64,000 nt of DNA from Spirosoma sordidisoli (lineage in GTDB: Bacteria; Bacteroidota; Bacteroidia; Cytophagales; Spirosomataceae): the NCBI RefSeq assembly GCF_004138325.1, contig NZ_SBLB01000004.1, positions 62,001-126,000 on the forward strand, read 5' to 3'. The notes beneath the pieces are model-generated. The model searched no databases. It had not been told where the DNA came from and was given only the letters and a program-made list of their open reading frames with translations. Both the position numbers and the translations under genes were made by a program. This document shows, one piece after another, positions 1 to 8,273 of the stretch. Within the stretch, counting starts at the first letter, position 1, and the number at the start of each line of letters is the position of its first letter.

Positions 1-648
1 CTCATAGGCCCTGGCTGACAGACCACGCCGGTAGCCCAGGCGAATGGTGTACTCAATGCTTCGCTTCTTCTTTTCGCGCTGGGCATACTCCAGGTTAACA
101 TCTACATATCCCGCATTCCGCAGCAGCAGCGACGGCACCGTACCGGGCTGGCTGGTCGATAAAATAGCCGGGAACGAAACGGGCTGGCTGCTTCGCCTGA
201 ATAAGCTATATCCGTACTCCAGGCCACCCAGTCCTGCTTTGAGGTAAAGACGTCGGTTTCGCGTATTGATGAGGTCATAGCCGACAAAAAGCGCCGAATA
301 ATTGGCGAGTGTATTTCTCGCTACCAGCTCACTCCCATTTTGGGGTGGATCGATATATGCTTTGTCGTCTTTAAGGCCAAACCCATACTGTGCCAGAATT
401 TTAACCCGGTTTAGCCGAACGCCACCCCCTATACTCACGTATAAATCAAAGATAGATGCGCCCCGAATCTGGTTACTCCGAAAAAACGAACGAAGGTTAG
501 AAAGTCCGGTAACGGTTCCTGCCAGGCCAAACTCGGTAATTATGCCACGCCTGAAATGGCTTTTTGCCGGGAATGTGCTGCTGGAATCGATGGGCTGACA
601 AAAGGCGCCGGGGGCGGTTAGCAGCGCGAGTAAAAGATAAGTTTTCAT
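1..648 (-). CDS. Partial exported protein, probable outer-membrane beta-barrel (3' end outside window)
   Basis: Reading leftwards from an ATG at 648, the frame stays open to base 1, so at least 216 residues are present and the C-terminus lies outside the window. The N-terminus (MKTYLLLALLTAPGAFCQP) is a clean signal peptide. The mature part alternates short polar and aromatic/hydrophobic stretches (for example LYVSIGGGV, AQYGFGLKD, LKAGLGGLEYGYS) and resembles small outer-membrane barrels of Bacteroidota. I recognise no specific family. It follows ileS on the same strand, but a terminator-like hairpin separates them, so it probably has its own promoter. Function unknown. Confidence 0.7.
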   Translation of the reverse strand, partial: MKTYLLLALLTAPGAFCQPIDSSSTFPAKSHFRRGIITEFGLAGTVTGLSNLRSFFRSNQIRGASIFDLYVSIGGGVRLNRVKILAQYGFGLKDDKAYIDPPQNGSELVARNTLANYSALFVGYDLINTRNRRLYLKAGLGGLEYGYSLFRRSSQPVSFPAILSTSQPGTVPSLLLRNAGYVDVNLEYAQREKKKRSIEYTIRLGYRRGLSARAYE

Positions 649-673
649 ACGGTTGTCGGGGGAATGTCCCAAA

Positions 674-729
674 ACAAACCCCGCTTCGCTAACCAGCCAA
701 AGGCGTGTGGTCAACGAAGCGGGGTTTGT
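674..729 (-). terminator. Rho-independent terminator after ileS
   Basis: A perfect 15-bp inverted repeat (674-688 and 715-729, core AACCCCGCTTCG) with a 26-nt loop lies just past the ileS stop. On the minus strand the stem is followed by a T-rich stretch (GTTTGTTTT). Confidence 0.75.
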
Positions 730-756
730 GATGAAACCCGTATTTTACGTGGTCTT

Positions 757-3700
757 CTAGCGGGCCACCTCTACTTTCACGCGCAGAACGAACTCGTCCA
801 TCTCGATCTCGGCCGCCGACCCGTTCAGGTCGCTGACCAGCTGGAGCGAGACGGCCTGAACTTCCTGCTGAATATACAACCGGTTGGCCTCCACGGCTTC
901 GGCCAGCATCGCATCGTTGCGCTCGAGTTCGATACTGATCTTGTCGGTCACCTCAAAACCACGGTCTTTACGCAGGTTCTGGATGCGGTTAACCACATCG
1001 CGGGCAATACCTTCCCGGCGCAGGTCGTCGGTTACGGTTACGTCGAGCGCAACGGTTAAGCCGCCTTCGCTCGCTACGAGCCAGCCCGGAATATCTTCAG
1101 TTACAATCTCAACGTCGGCCAGTGAGATCGTACCCACCGACGACTGCCAGCTCCCGACAGCTTCCAGCTCTTTCAGTTGCTCTTCGGTCATGGCTGTAAT
1201 AGCGGCAGCCACCTCTTTCATCTGCTTCCCGAACTTGGGCCCGAGGGCTTTAAAATTCGGTTTGACACGCTTTTTCAGGATCCCGCTGGCATCGTCGACG
1301 AACTCGACGGCTTTCACGTTGACCTCCGACATAATGAGCGGACTGACGTGCTCGACCTGCCGACGCGTATCGGCGTTCAGAACCGGTATCAGGATGCGGC
1401 TCAGCGGCTGGCGTACTTTCAGCTTATGCCCTTTCCGCAGCGAGTGGACCAGCGACGATACCTGCTGGGCCAGCTCCATCGAGCGCTCCAGGTCAGTATC
1501 GATCCAGTCCTCATCGACCCGGCTCCAGTCGGTCAGATGCACCGAATCAGGCCCGAGTAGCGAGTTGCTGGCTCCTGACTCCGCCCGCTGGGCATGGGTC
1601 AGGCTCCGGTACAGCCAGTCGGCAAAAAACGGCGCAATGGGCGACATCAGTTGGGCTACTGTTGTCAGACACTGGTGCAGGGTCTCATAAGCCGCCTGTT
1701 TGTCGACCGAAACAGACCCTGTGTTAGAGGCTCCGGCCCAAAACCGCCGACGCGACAGGCGGACGTACCAGTTTGAGAGCTGATCACTCACAAAGTCCTG
1801 GATCAAACGCCCGGCTTTGGTAGGGTTATAGGCCTCGTATTGCTCCGTAACCTCACGGATCAGCGTGTTCAGCTTCGACAGAATCCAGCGATCGAGTTCG
1901 GGCAGTTGCTCGCGCGGCACCCGGCCGGCCATCGTGTAGCCGTCCAGATTGGCGTAGAGCGCAAAGAAACTATAGGTGTTGAACAGCGTACCGAAGAACC
2001 GGCGCTGCACCTCGCCGATGCCCTCAATATTGAACTTCAGGTTGTCCCAGGGCTCGGCGTTGGTGATCATGTACCAGCGGGTGGCATCAGGACCGTACTG
2101 CGCCAGGGTAGCAAACGGATCGACGGCATTACCCAGCCGCTTCGACATTTTGTTGCCGTTCTTGTCCAGCACCAGGCCCGTTGACACTACGTTCTTGAAC
2201 GCAACCGAGTCGAACAGCATCACGCCGATGGCATGCAGGGTAAAAAACCAGCCCCGCGTCTGATCAACGCCTTCCGAGATAAAGTCGGCCGGAAACGCTT
2301 TTTCGAAGACGTCTTTGTTCTCGAACGGATAATGCCACTGCGCGTAGGGCATAGCGCCACTGTCGAACCAGACGTCGATCAGGTCCGTTTCGCGCTGCAT
2401 CAGCTGCCCCGTCTCCGATACGAAATAGATCTCATCGACATACGGGCGGTGCAGATCGAACGACGCCCCATCGGGATTCAGCTGGCTAGCCTCTACGGCG
2501 GCAACAAAGGCTTTGTTTTTAGCCAGCTGCTCCTCGTTCAGTTTGCCCGTTTCAATCGCCTTTTTCGCGCGTTCGAGCAGTTCGGCTACCGACCCGATGC
2601 ATAGTTCTTCGCCGGTTTCGCTGCGCCAGATCGGCAGTGGCGTTCCCCAGTAGCGGCTGCGGCTGAGGTTCCAGTCGACCAGGTTTTCGAGCCAGTTGCC
2701 GAAGCGGCCGGTACCGGTGCTTTCGGGTTGCCAGTTGATGGTTTTGTTCAGTTCAACCAGCCGGTCTTTCACCGCCGTTGTGCGGATAAACCAGCTATCG
2801 AGCGGGTAATACAATATGGGCTTATCGGTCCGCCAGCAGTGCGGATACGGGTGCTCGTATTTTTCGACCCGGAACGCCCTGTTCTCTTCTTTCAGCTTGA
2901 TGGCAATGAGTACGTCGGTCGGTTTAAAGTCCGGATCGGCCCGCTCGTCATCGCTGTAATATTCTTCTTTCACGTACCGGCCCGCGAAGTCGGTGATCTC
3001 GGCGACGAACCGACCCTGACGGTCTACGATCGGCACCTCCTTACCGGTTTCATCGTTGACCATGATGGGTGGAATACCCGCCTGTTGCGCCACCCGGAAG
3101 TCGTCGGCCCCAAACGTCGGCGAGGTATGCACAACCCCAGTTCCATCTTCGGTTGTCACAAAATCGCCCAGAATCACCCGGAATGCCGACGATCCGGCGG
3201 GCTGTACGTACGGCATCAGCTGCTCGTATTCGACTCCTTCCAGGTGTTCGCCCTTGAAGCCGGGGATGTCGACTACGGCCCAGGGTATTACCTTATCGTT
3301 TGGCAGATAAGCGTCGAACGCCGGACTGTCGACCGTATCCTGCCGTCCCTTTTCATTAAACCACCGGCCTACCAGCGCTTTGGCCAGCACGGCATGCATC
3401 GGCTGGAACGTATACGGGTTAAACGTTTTGATCAAGACATAATCGATGTCTTTCCCAACGGTCAGCGCCGAGTTAGCGGGCAGGGTCCAGGGGGTAGTGG
3501 TCCAGGCCAGGATGAAGATATCATTCTGCACGCCGTTAGAAGCTTCATAAGCCGCATCGAACAGATAGAACGCCTTACCGCTGTGTTTGACTTTGAACTG
3601 CGCCACGATGGTGGTATCCCGAACGTCTTTATACGTACCGGGCATGTTCAGTTCGTGCGAGCTTAGACCTGTACCGGCTTTGGGCGAGTAAGGCTGTATG

Positions 3701-4239
3701 GTGTAGCCTTTGTAGAGCAGGTTTTTGTCATATAACTGCCGAAGCAACGACCAGACCGACTCGATGTATTCGTTTTTATAGGTCACATACGGATTGTCGA
3801 GGTCGACCCAGTAGCCCATTTTTTGGGTCAGGTCGTTCCACTGATCCGTAAACCGCATAACCGTTTCGCGGCACCGGCGGTTGTATTCCTCCACGCTGAT
3901 GCTCTTCCCAATATCGTCTTTAGTAATACCGAGTTCTTTCTCAACCTGTAGCTCGATGGGCAGGCCGTGGGTATCCCAGCCTCCTTTCCGCTCGACCTGA
4001 AAGCCCTGCAGCGTTTTGTAGCGGCAAAAGATATCCTTTATAGTCCGGGCCATGACATGGTGAATACCAGGCGCTCCGTTCGCCGATGGCGGACCTTCGT
4101 AGAACGTGAACGTAGGGTTTCCGTCGCGGGTGGTTACCGACCGATCGAATACCTGATTTTGATTCCAGTAAGTCAGAACCTCGGCCGCGATCTGGGCGTA
4201 GTCGAGGGATTCGTATTGAGGATATGTCAAGCCGGGCAT
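757..4239 (-). CDS. ileS: Isoleucyl-tRNA synthetase, long IleRS2-like form with GIHH signature
   Basis: This cytoplasmic class I synthetase attaches isoleucine to its tRNA. At 1160 residues it fits the long, eukaryote-like IleRS2 group. The ATP-binding signature, normally HIGH, reads G58-I-H-H61 after PPSANGAP; the first and third residues are exchanged. KMSKR is intact at 697-701. The editing-domain landmark WTTTPWTLP is at 246-254. The anticodon-binding and C-terminal regions are full length. A TATCTTTG promoter box lies about 40 nt upstream and a strong terminator follows, so it is probably transcribed alone. From family knowledge, IleRS2 enzymes tolerate mupirocin, and the GXHH variant has been linked to very high resistance; that property is inferred here from the motif. 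Confidence 0.97.
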   Translation of the reverse strand: MPGLTYPQYESLDYAQIAAEVLTYWNQNQVFDRSVTTRDGNPTFTFYEGPPSANGAPGIHHVMARTIKDIFCRYKTLQGFQVERKGGWDTHGLPIELQVEKELGITKDDIGKSISVEEYNRRCRETVMRFTDQWNDLTQKMGYWVDLDNPYVTYKNEYIESVWSLLRQLYDKNLLYKGYTIQPYSPKAGTGLSSHELNMPGTYKDVRDTTIVAQFKVKHSGKAFYLFDAAYEASNGVQNDIFILAWTTTPWTLPANSALTVGKDIDYVLIKTFNPYTFQPMHAVLAKALVGRWFNEKGRQDTVDSPAFDAYLPNDKVIPWAVVDIPGFKGEHLEGVEYEQLMPYVQPAGSSAFRVILGDFVTTEDGTGVVHTSPTFGADDFRVAQQAGIPPIMVNDETGKEVPIVDRQGRFVAEITDFAGRYVKEEYYSDDERADPDFKPTDVLIAIKLKEENRAFRVEKYEHPYPHCWRTDKPILYYPLDSWFIRTTAVKDRLVELNKTINWQPESTGTGRFGNWLENLVDWNLSRSRYWGTPLPIWRSETGEELCIGSVAELLERAKKAIETGKLNEEQLAKNKAFVAAVEASQLNPDGASFDLHRPYVDEIYFVSETGQLMQRETDLIDVWFDSGAMPYAQWHYPFENKDVFEKAFPADFISEGVDQTRGWFFTLHAIGVMLFDSVAFKNVVSTGLVLDKNGNKMSKRLGNAVDPFATLAQYGPDATRWYMITNAEPWDNLKFNIEGIGEVQRRFFGTLFNTYSFFALYANLDGYTMAGRVPREQLPELDRWILSKLNTLIREVTEQYEAYNPTKAGRLIQDFVSDQLSNWYVRLSRRRFWAGASNTGSVSVDKQAAYETLHQCLTTVAQLMSPIAPFFADWLYRSLTHAQRAESGASNSLLGPDSVHLTDWSRVDEDWIDTDLERSMELAQQVSSLVHSLRKGHKLKVRQPLSRILIPVLNADTRRQVEHVSPLIMSEVNVKAVEFVDDASGILKKRVKPNFKALGPKFGKQMKEVAAAITAMTEEQLKELEAVGSWQSSVGTISLADVEIVTEDIPGWLVASEGGLTVALDVTVTDDLRREGIARDVVNRIQNLRKDRGFEVTDKISIELERNDAMLAEAVEANRLYIQQEVQAVSLQLVSDLNGSAAEIEMDEFVLRVKVEVAR

Positions 4240-4277
4240 ATGAGAAAGCCGCCGGAGCGGTTCGAAAAAAATAAGTG

Positions 4278-4285
4278 CAAAGATA
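4278..4285 (-). promoter_or_regulatory. Promoter -7 box of ileS
   Basis: TATCTTTG on the minus strand matches the Bacteroidota -7 consensus TAnnTTTG and lies 39 nt upstream of the ileS ATG. No TTG is present at the ideal -33 spacing. Confidence 0.5.
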
Positions 4286-4344
4286 CGGAAAACGTCTGCT
4301 CTGGACGTCAGTTCGTTACCATACCCTCTATTTTAGAGCAACAA

Positions 4345-4371
4345 AAAAGCGAATCCCGTAGGTTCGCTTTT
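4345..4371 (-). terminator. Terminator after the Rpn gene
   Basis: A 9-bp inverted repeat (AAAAGCGAA / TTCGCTTTT, 345-353 and 363-371 of this kilobase) lies between the rpn stop and ileS. On the minus strand the stem runs into a T-tract, as expected for an intrinsic terminator. Confidence 0.7.
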
Positions 4372-4396
4372 CTCTGTATCCTGCGTAGCGTTACCG

Positions 4397-4840
4397 TCAG
4401 GCGGTTCCCGTGCGGTTAATTTCAGCGACAATCGCTTCTACGTCGGTCAGTGGTAATTCTGCTGCCGATGCAATCGTTACCACGTCCAGGTTCAGTTTCA
4501 GCATCGCGCCAATAAATTTTACCGAAGCCTCCCGCTCTTTCTGGTGTACAAGTTCTTGAGCAGCCTTCATAGCGTGCTCTTCCTTCTGGCGCACCAGTTC
4601 TTCAGCCGCCTTCATGGCTCGTTCCTCTTTCTTACGGACCAGTTCTTCAGCGGCCTTCATGGCTCGTTCCTCTTTCTCACGGACCAGTTCTTCAGCGGCC
4701 TTCATGGCTCGCTTTTGACCTTCGCGGATCAGCTCCTCGGCGACTGTTATGGCTCGTTTCTCACCTTCGCGGATTAATTCTTCGGCGACTGTTATGGCTC
4801 GTTTCTCGCCTTCGCGGATTAATTCTTCGGCGACTGTCAT
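4397..4840 (-). CDS. Possible internal product RpnS (C-terminal repeat domain)
   Basis: An in-frame ATG at 4838-4840 sits immediately before the first 15-residue repeat and would give a 147-residue protein made only of the repeat helix and the C-terminal end. A promoter-like TTG-N20-TATTTTTA lies just upstream inside the nuclease domain. This mirrors the gene-within-gene arrangement reported for E. coli Rpn proteins, in which the small product inhibits the large one. Expression is inferred and not shown. Confidence 0.45.
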   Translation of the reverse strand: MTVAEELIREGEKRAITVAEELIREGEKRAITVAEELIREGQKRAMKAAEELVREKEERAMKAAEELVRKKEERAMKAAEELVRQKEEHAMKAAQELVHQKEREASVKFIGAMLKLNLDVVTIASAAELPLTDVEAIVAEINRTGTA

Positions 4841-5572
4841 GGTCGTTGTATCGGTTTGTGATGAGATACGGCTAAAAATAGTGAATAGTTCAACCCGGGT
4901 CAAGGCCGATGTGTAGGTCAAATACAGGAAGCCGGTGCCCACAAACCGTTGGCCAGCCGGCGTTTCGACCAACCGCCTAACCACATCGGCAAATGTATCG
5001 AGCAGGCGGGCCAGTTCACGCTTACGCCGACTGTTCTGCAGGAGTATGGCTGTCAGCCGGGCATAGTCAGACCGCAGCAGGGGTAACCGCTCGTCGGCCA
5101 GGGTCGATAAGTCGATGAGCAAATAATCAAAATCAGGCAGGTAGACGCGCAGCGACTCATCGACCGGAGCAAAATAATCTGCTACCCGACGCTGCTTCCA
5201 GCGCCGTTTGCCGTGGTAAACAATAACGGGCAGTACGGGGGTAAGGGGTTGCTTCTGTTTAAGCTGACTCTCCCATACGTTGAGCAGATACCGGTTGATC
5301 TGAAAATGCGGATGCTCTTCGGTGTAGCTTTTGTGTTCGAGCAGCAATACGAGCCGGATTGACTGCTCGCCGTATTGGGCCGAAAAGACCAGATCGGCAA
5401 AATGCTCGGCCAGCTGATCGTCTGTAAACGAGTCGGCCTCCCGAACCAGCGTTGCATAATCAATACGCTCACAAACGGCTTCTGGCGCGAACACGTGCAG
5501 AAAGTCGATCAGCACCTCGGGCTGCGAAAACGCTTCCTTGAAAAATTTGTCGTGTGGATTGTCGGGTGACAT
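4397..5572 (-). CDS. Rpn family nuclease (PD-(D/E)XK, transposase_31-like) with tandem-repeat C-terminus
   Basis: A 391-residue protein. The N-terminal domain starts SPDNPHDKFFKEAFSQPE and contains ADLVFSAQ, LLLEHKS and PVLPVIVYHGKRRW, the usual landmarks of the Rpn/YhgA-like PD-(D/E)XK family. The C-terminal third consists of seven 15-residue repeats of the type TVAEELIREGEKRAI or KAAEELVREKEERAM, predicted to form one long charged helix, then a short globular end (residues 345-391). Family knowledge: Rpn proteins are nucleases, and in Escherichia coli the C-terminal part is also made separately and inhibits the full-length toxic nuclease, with anti-phage activity reported. Whether this gene is a defence or a recombination factor cannot be read from sequence. 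It has its own terminator and no functional partner nearby. Confidence 0.88.
   Translation of the reverse strand: MSPDNPHDKFFKEAFSQPEVLIDFLHVFAPEAVCERIDYATLVREADSFTDDQLAEHFADLVFSAQYGEQSIRLVLLLEHKSYTEEHPHFQINRYLLNVWESQLKQKQPLTPVLPVIVYHGKRRWKQRRVADYFAPVDESLRVYLPDFDYLLIDLSTLADERLPLLRSDYARLTAILLQNSRRKRELARLLDTFADVVRRLVETPAGQRFVGTGFLYLTYTSALTRVELFTIFSRISSQTDTTTMTVAEELIREGEKRAITVAEELIREGEKRAITVAEELIREGQKRAMKAAEELVREKEERAMKAAEELVRKKEERAMKAAEELVRQKEEHAMKAAQELVHQKEREASVKFIGAMLKLNLDVVTIASAAELPLTDVEAIVAEINRTGTA
4523..4837 (-). repeat. Seven tandem 45-bp coding repeats in the Rpn gene
   Basis: Seven in-frame units of 45 bp encode 15-residue repeats. The first three units (TVAEELIRE type) and next three (KAAEELVR type) form two sub-families; the last is degenerate. 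Units three to six end in Met, so several internal ATG codons occur. The length permits slippage or recombination without breaking the frame. Confidence 0.95.
4873..4903 (-). promoter_or_regulatory. Possible internal promoter within the Rpn gene
   Basis: On the minus strand TTG (4903-4901) is followed after exactly 20 nt by TATTTTTA (4880-4873), one mismatch from TAnnTTTG. Transcription would start about 30 nt before the internal ATG at 4840. Confidence 0.4.
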
Positions 5573-5631
5573 AACGGACTACGGCTCAGGTCAACCCGAC
5601 AATATATCTACATTTTTTTCAATTTAATGAC

Positions 5632-6159
5632 TTACTGATCTTTTTCTTCTTTCTTCTTCAGCGTCTGAACCACGCGGCCGTTCTCGACCAGTTTGGTCCG
5701 CAACACGGTCTGTTTTGGAATCGCAATCAGTAGCATGGGCTGCGACATAAATGCCTGGGGGTTATTGATCATGGAGCTGTCGACTTGCCGGATGTAGCGA
5801 ACAGTCAGCGTTGAATCCTGCACGAATACCCGGCTGACACTCAGGCGCGGAGGCTTGTTGGTAGCGGTAATGGTGACGCCAACGACCATTTCTTTACTGA
5901 AATTAGGCTGGTCGGGACGTTTGGTCGATGTAGGAGCGGCTTTGAATACCTGCTCGAACGTTTCGGCCTGTTCGAACACAAATAAGGTAGGCTTTCCCTT
6001 ATTGACGGTGGCCTCTGTACTCAGCGAATAGCCGTTGAGCAGCCGATATTTGAGGTTAACCTGAGCCAGCGCAAACAGGCTTAGTGACAAAAAGAGAGAG
6101 ATAATGACAAGAGAACGGGAGATGCGAAAACGTTTGCCTGATAAAGAGAAAGAGGACAT
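5632..6159 (-). CDS. Exported protein with PrcB_C-like domain
   Basis: I chose the ATG at 6159 (MSSFSLSGKRF) over an upstream in-frame start because it places a basic N-terminus directly before the hydrophobic segment SLVIISLFLSLSLFALAQ, giving a 175-residue exported protein. The mature part contains PNFSKEMVVGVTITATNKPP, followed by a strand rich in S, V and R, which resembles the PrcB C-terminal domain (protease-complex subunit family, usually about 60 residues). The last ten residues are a lysine/glutamate tail. No protease gene is adjacent. The family call is tentative and the role unknown. Confidence 0.6.
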   Translation of the reverse strand: MSSFSLSGKRFRISRSLVIISLFLSLSLFALAQVNLKYRLLNGYSLSTEATVNKGKPTLFVFEQAETFEQVFKAAPTSTKRPDQPNFSKEMVVGVTITATNKPPRLSVSRVFVQDSTLTVRYIRQVDSSMINNPQAFMSQPMLLIAIPKQTVLRTKLVENGRVVQTLKKKEEKDQ

Positions 6160-6244
6160 AATTACACTAAGTCTACTAAGCAACAATATAATTCTAACGC
6201 CTGCTCACCGACTTCGTTGTGCGGGCAGTTCGAAAAATATATAC

Positions 6245-6802
6245 TTAGTTTGACCGGGTGGAGGTAGACTGTGGATTGTTTTCGACGTTGATATCAGCCA
6301 CGTTGAAGCACGAATTGTTGCTATCGCTCTGGCACTCAAACAAGTCGAACTGGTTCACGTCAGGATCGATCCGTTCAAAATACAGCACGAACGGCACGCG
6401 CTCGTCGTTCCGGATTTCGCGGGTTTCGGGCGAGAGCGGGATGCCGGTTGTCTTGACGAGCTTGTATGTCCGTTTACCGTCGCGGGTGGCCAGCACGGCC
6501 TTGGGGTTGAACGAAATACTGCTTGCTCCGAAGAAGTTGCTGTTCCGATCGTTGCGGTCTTTGGCAAAGGTCATATACACAACCGTGTAGCTGGCCGTTA
6601 GCCGAACGTCAGTAACGCGGATGTCGGGGTCCTGCGAATGCCCCATTCCGCCCTGCGGATCAGGATAGAGCCGTTGTTGCCCCCCATAGGTGGGCTGGCC
6701 AGGCTGGTAATATTCAGCCCCGTCGGCCGGAGCGTTCACGGCGGGCGGGCGGTTGCTGGTACAGGCCGCAGCCAGGAGGAGAAGGGCGACGCAGGCTTTC
6801 AT
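6245..6802 (-). CDS. Hypothetical lipoprotein
   Basis: A 185-residue protein starting MKACVALLLLAAAC; the lipobox LAAAC makes it a lipoprotein acylated at Cys14. A proline/glycine/glutamine-rich linker (residues 17-55) leads to a beta-rich domain with DVRLTASYTVVYMTF and a FVLYFERIDPDVNQFDLFEC region with two late cysteines. No family is recognised. It begins 40 nt after the eboF stop on the same strand and could be the last gene of the ebo operon, or only a neighbour. Confidence 0.65.
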   Translation of the reverse strand: MKACVALLLLAAACTSNRPPAVNAPADGAEYYQPGQPTYGGQQRLYPDPQGGMGHSQDPDIRVTDVRLTASYTVVYMTFAKDRNDRNSNFFGASSISFNPKAVLATRDGKRTYKLVKTTGIPLSPETREIRNDERVPFVLYFERIDPDVNQFDLFECQSDSNNSCFNVADINVENNPQSTSTRSN

Positions 6803-6841
6803 AGAATTAAATTACGTCTTTTCGCTCTAACAACCAAGAAT

Positions 6842-8230
6842 TCAGTCTGTCTGTTTTGCCAGAACGTCGGCCGTCAGTGTTTGCCAGATTTGGTCGTACA
6901 CCTCGGTGGCTGTCAGCCGTTCCGACACCGGATGGCTCCCGACAAATATCGGATGGTAGCGCGGGTCGGCCTCCAGCCGCCCGTGCGATCCTTTTATGAG
7001 CGTAGCATCCAGCGAAATCACGTTCATCAGGTAGCGGAACCCGAGCTTTTTCCGGGCCAGCTTATACCCCGCCTTCAGCTTGATGAGCGGATTTGTCTGG
7101 TCCATAAACAGCTCTACGGGGTCGTAGCCGGGTTTCTGGTGAATGGCCACCAGGCGGGCAAAATCGGGCGCGCGCGCATCGTCGAGCCAGTAGTAATACG
7201 TAAACCAGCTGTCGGCATCGGCCATGACCACGAAATCGCCCGAGCGCTCGTGGTCAATGTGATAAGCTTTCTGCTGCTCCCGGTCGAGCACGAGTTCGAT
7301 ACCCGGCGTTTTTTCGAGAATCGACCGGACTTTGTCGTACACCGACGGGTCGTTCACGTATACGTGAGCAATCTGGTGATCAGCGGTTGCGAAAGCGGGC
7401 GACGCTCCCCCATCGAAAAGCTCCAGGCCTCGCTCTTCGCGGTACCGAATCATACCGGCTTCGCGCAGAATCCGGTTGATATGAATCGGTTTATGCACGT
7501 TTGTGATGCCGTACTCCGACAGTACGATGACCTCGGCCCCCTGTTTTTCGTAGAACAGGATCATATCCCGGCATACGTCATCGATCTCGCGCAGATCAGG
7601 GGCAATTCGGGTCATGTCCTGACCGAACTTCTGCAGGCAGTAGTCCAGGTGCGGCAGGTAAACGAGCGTCAGGGTTGGGTTATGCCACTGGTCGACCAGC
7701 ATCGTTGCATCGGCAATCCAGCGGGTACTTTTGATGGTCGTCGACGGGCCCCAGAACTGAAACAGCGGAAAGGTGCCCAGTTCGCGCTGGAGCCGATCGC
7801 GCAGGTCGCCGGGCTGGGTGTAACAATCCGGGAACTTGAGCCCATCTGACGGATACTGCGGCCGGGGCGTGGCCGAAAAATCGGCGGTCGAGTACATGTT
7901 GTACCACCAGAACATTTTCGAGACCGTAAAACCGGGGTCGAGTTTACGGGCGCGCTCCCAGATCTTCTCGCCGGCCACGAGTTTGTTCGACTGTTTCCAG
8001 TACTTCACCTCCGCGTCGGTGCGGTCGTACCAGCCGTTACCAACGATGCCGTGTTCGGATGGCCACTGGCCGGTAACAAACGTTGACTGCACCGAAGTCG
8101 TTACGGCCGGCAGCATGGGATCGATGGTAGCGCGTTGCTTACCGGCTATCCACTGTTTCAGAAAAGGCATGTGTTCGCCAATCAGCGAATACGATAGCCC
8201 TACTACGTCGAGTACTACGGTCTTTTTCAT
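6842..8230 (-). CDS. eboF: EboF-type alkaline phosphatase / nucleotide pyrophosphatase-like protein
   Basis: Starts at ATG 8230 (MKKTVVLDVVGLSYS; the codon two positions upstream is only a TTG), 462 residues. It belongs to the type I phosphodiesterase/alkaline phosphatase superfamily: metal ligand in VVLDVVG, nucleophile threonine in PAVTTSVQST (residues 40-50), then TGQWPSEHGIVGNGWYD, and later VLSEYGIT and DADSW/HGRLE metal-site regions. No signal peptide is seen, so it is probably cytoplasmic. It follows eboE by 43 nt. In ebo clusters this family is the sixth gene and is thought to help process or deliver a small-molecule precursor; the substrate is unknown. The specific eboF call relies on the adjacent eboE and eboD. 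Confidence 0.85.
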   Translation of the reverse strand: MKKTVVLDVVGLSYSLIGEHMPFLKQWIAGKQRATIDPMLPAVTTSVQSTFVTGQWPSEHGIVGNGWYDRTDAEVKYWKQSNKLVAGEKIWERARKLDPGFTVSKMFWWYNMYSTADFSATPRPQYPSDGLKFPDCYTQPGDLRDRLQRELGTFPLFQFWGPSTTIKSTRWIADATMLVDQWHNPTLTLVYLPHLDYCLQKFGQDMTRIAPDLREIDDVCRDMILFYEKQGAEVIVLSEYGITNVHKPIHINRILREAGMIRYREERGLELFDGGASPAFATADHQIAHVYVNDPSVYDKVRSILEKTPGIELVLDREQQKAYHIDHERSGDFVVMADADSWFTYYYWLDDARAPDFARLVAIHQKPGYDPVELFMDQTNPLIKLKAGYKLARKKLGFRYLMNVISLDATLIKGSHGRLEADPRYHPIFVGSHPVSERLTATEVYDQIWQTLTADVLAKQTD

Positions 8231-8273
8231 AAGCAACAGGATGAACGAGTGAAGGGGTGCCTGCCGGGTGGCG

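Noticed and set aside
884-3666. Long plus-strand reading frames opposite ileS
   Set aside because: They are antisense shadows caused by high third-position GC; ileS is full length with all motifs.
4523-4837. Repeats in the Rpn gene as an assembly artefact
   Set aside because: Units differ from one another at many positions and stay in frame, as real tandem coding repeats do.
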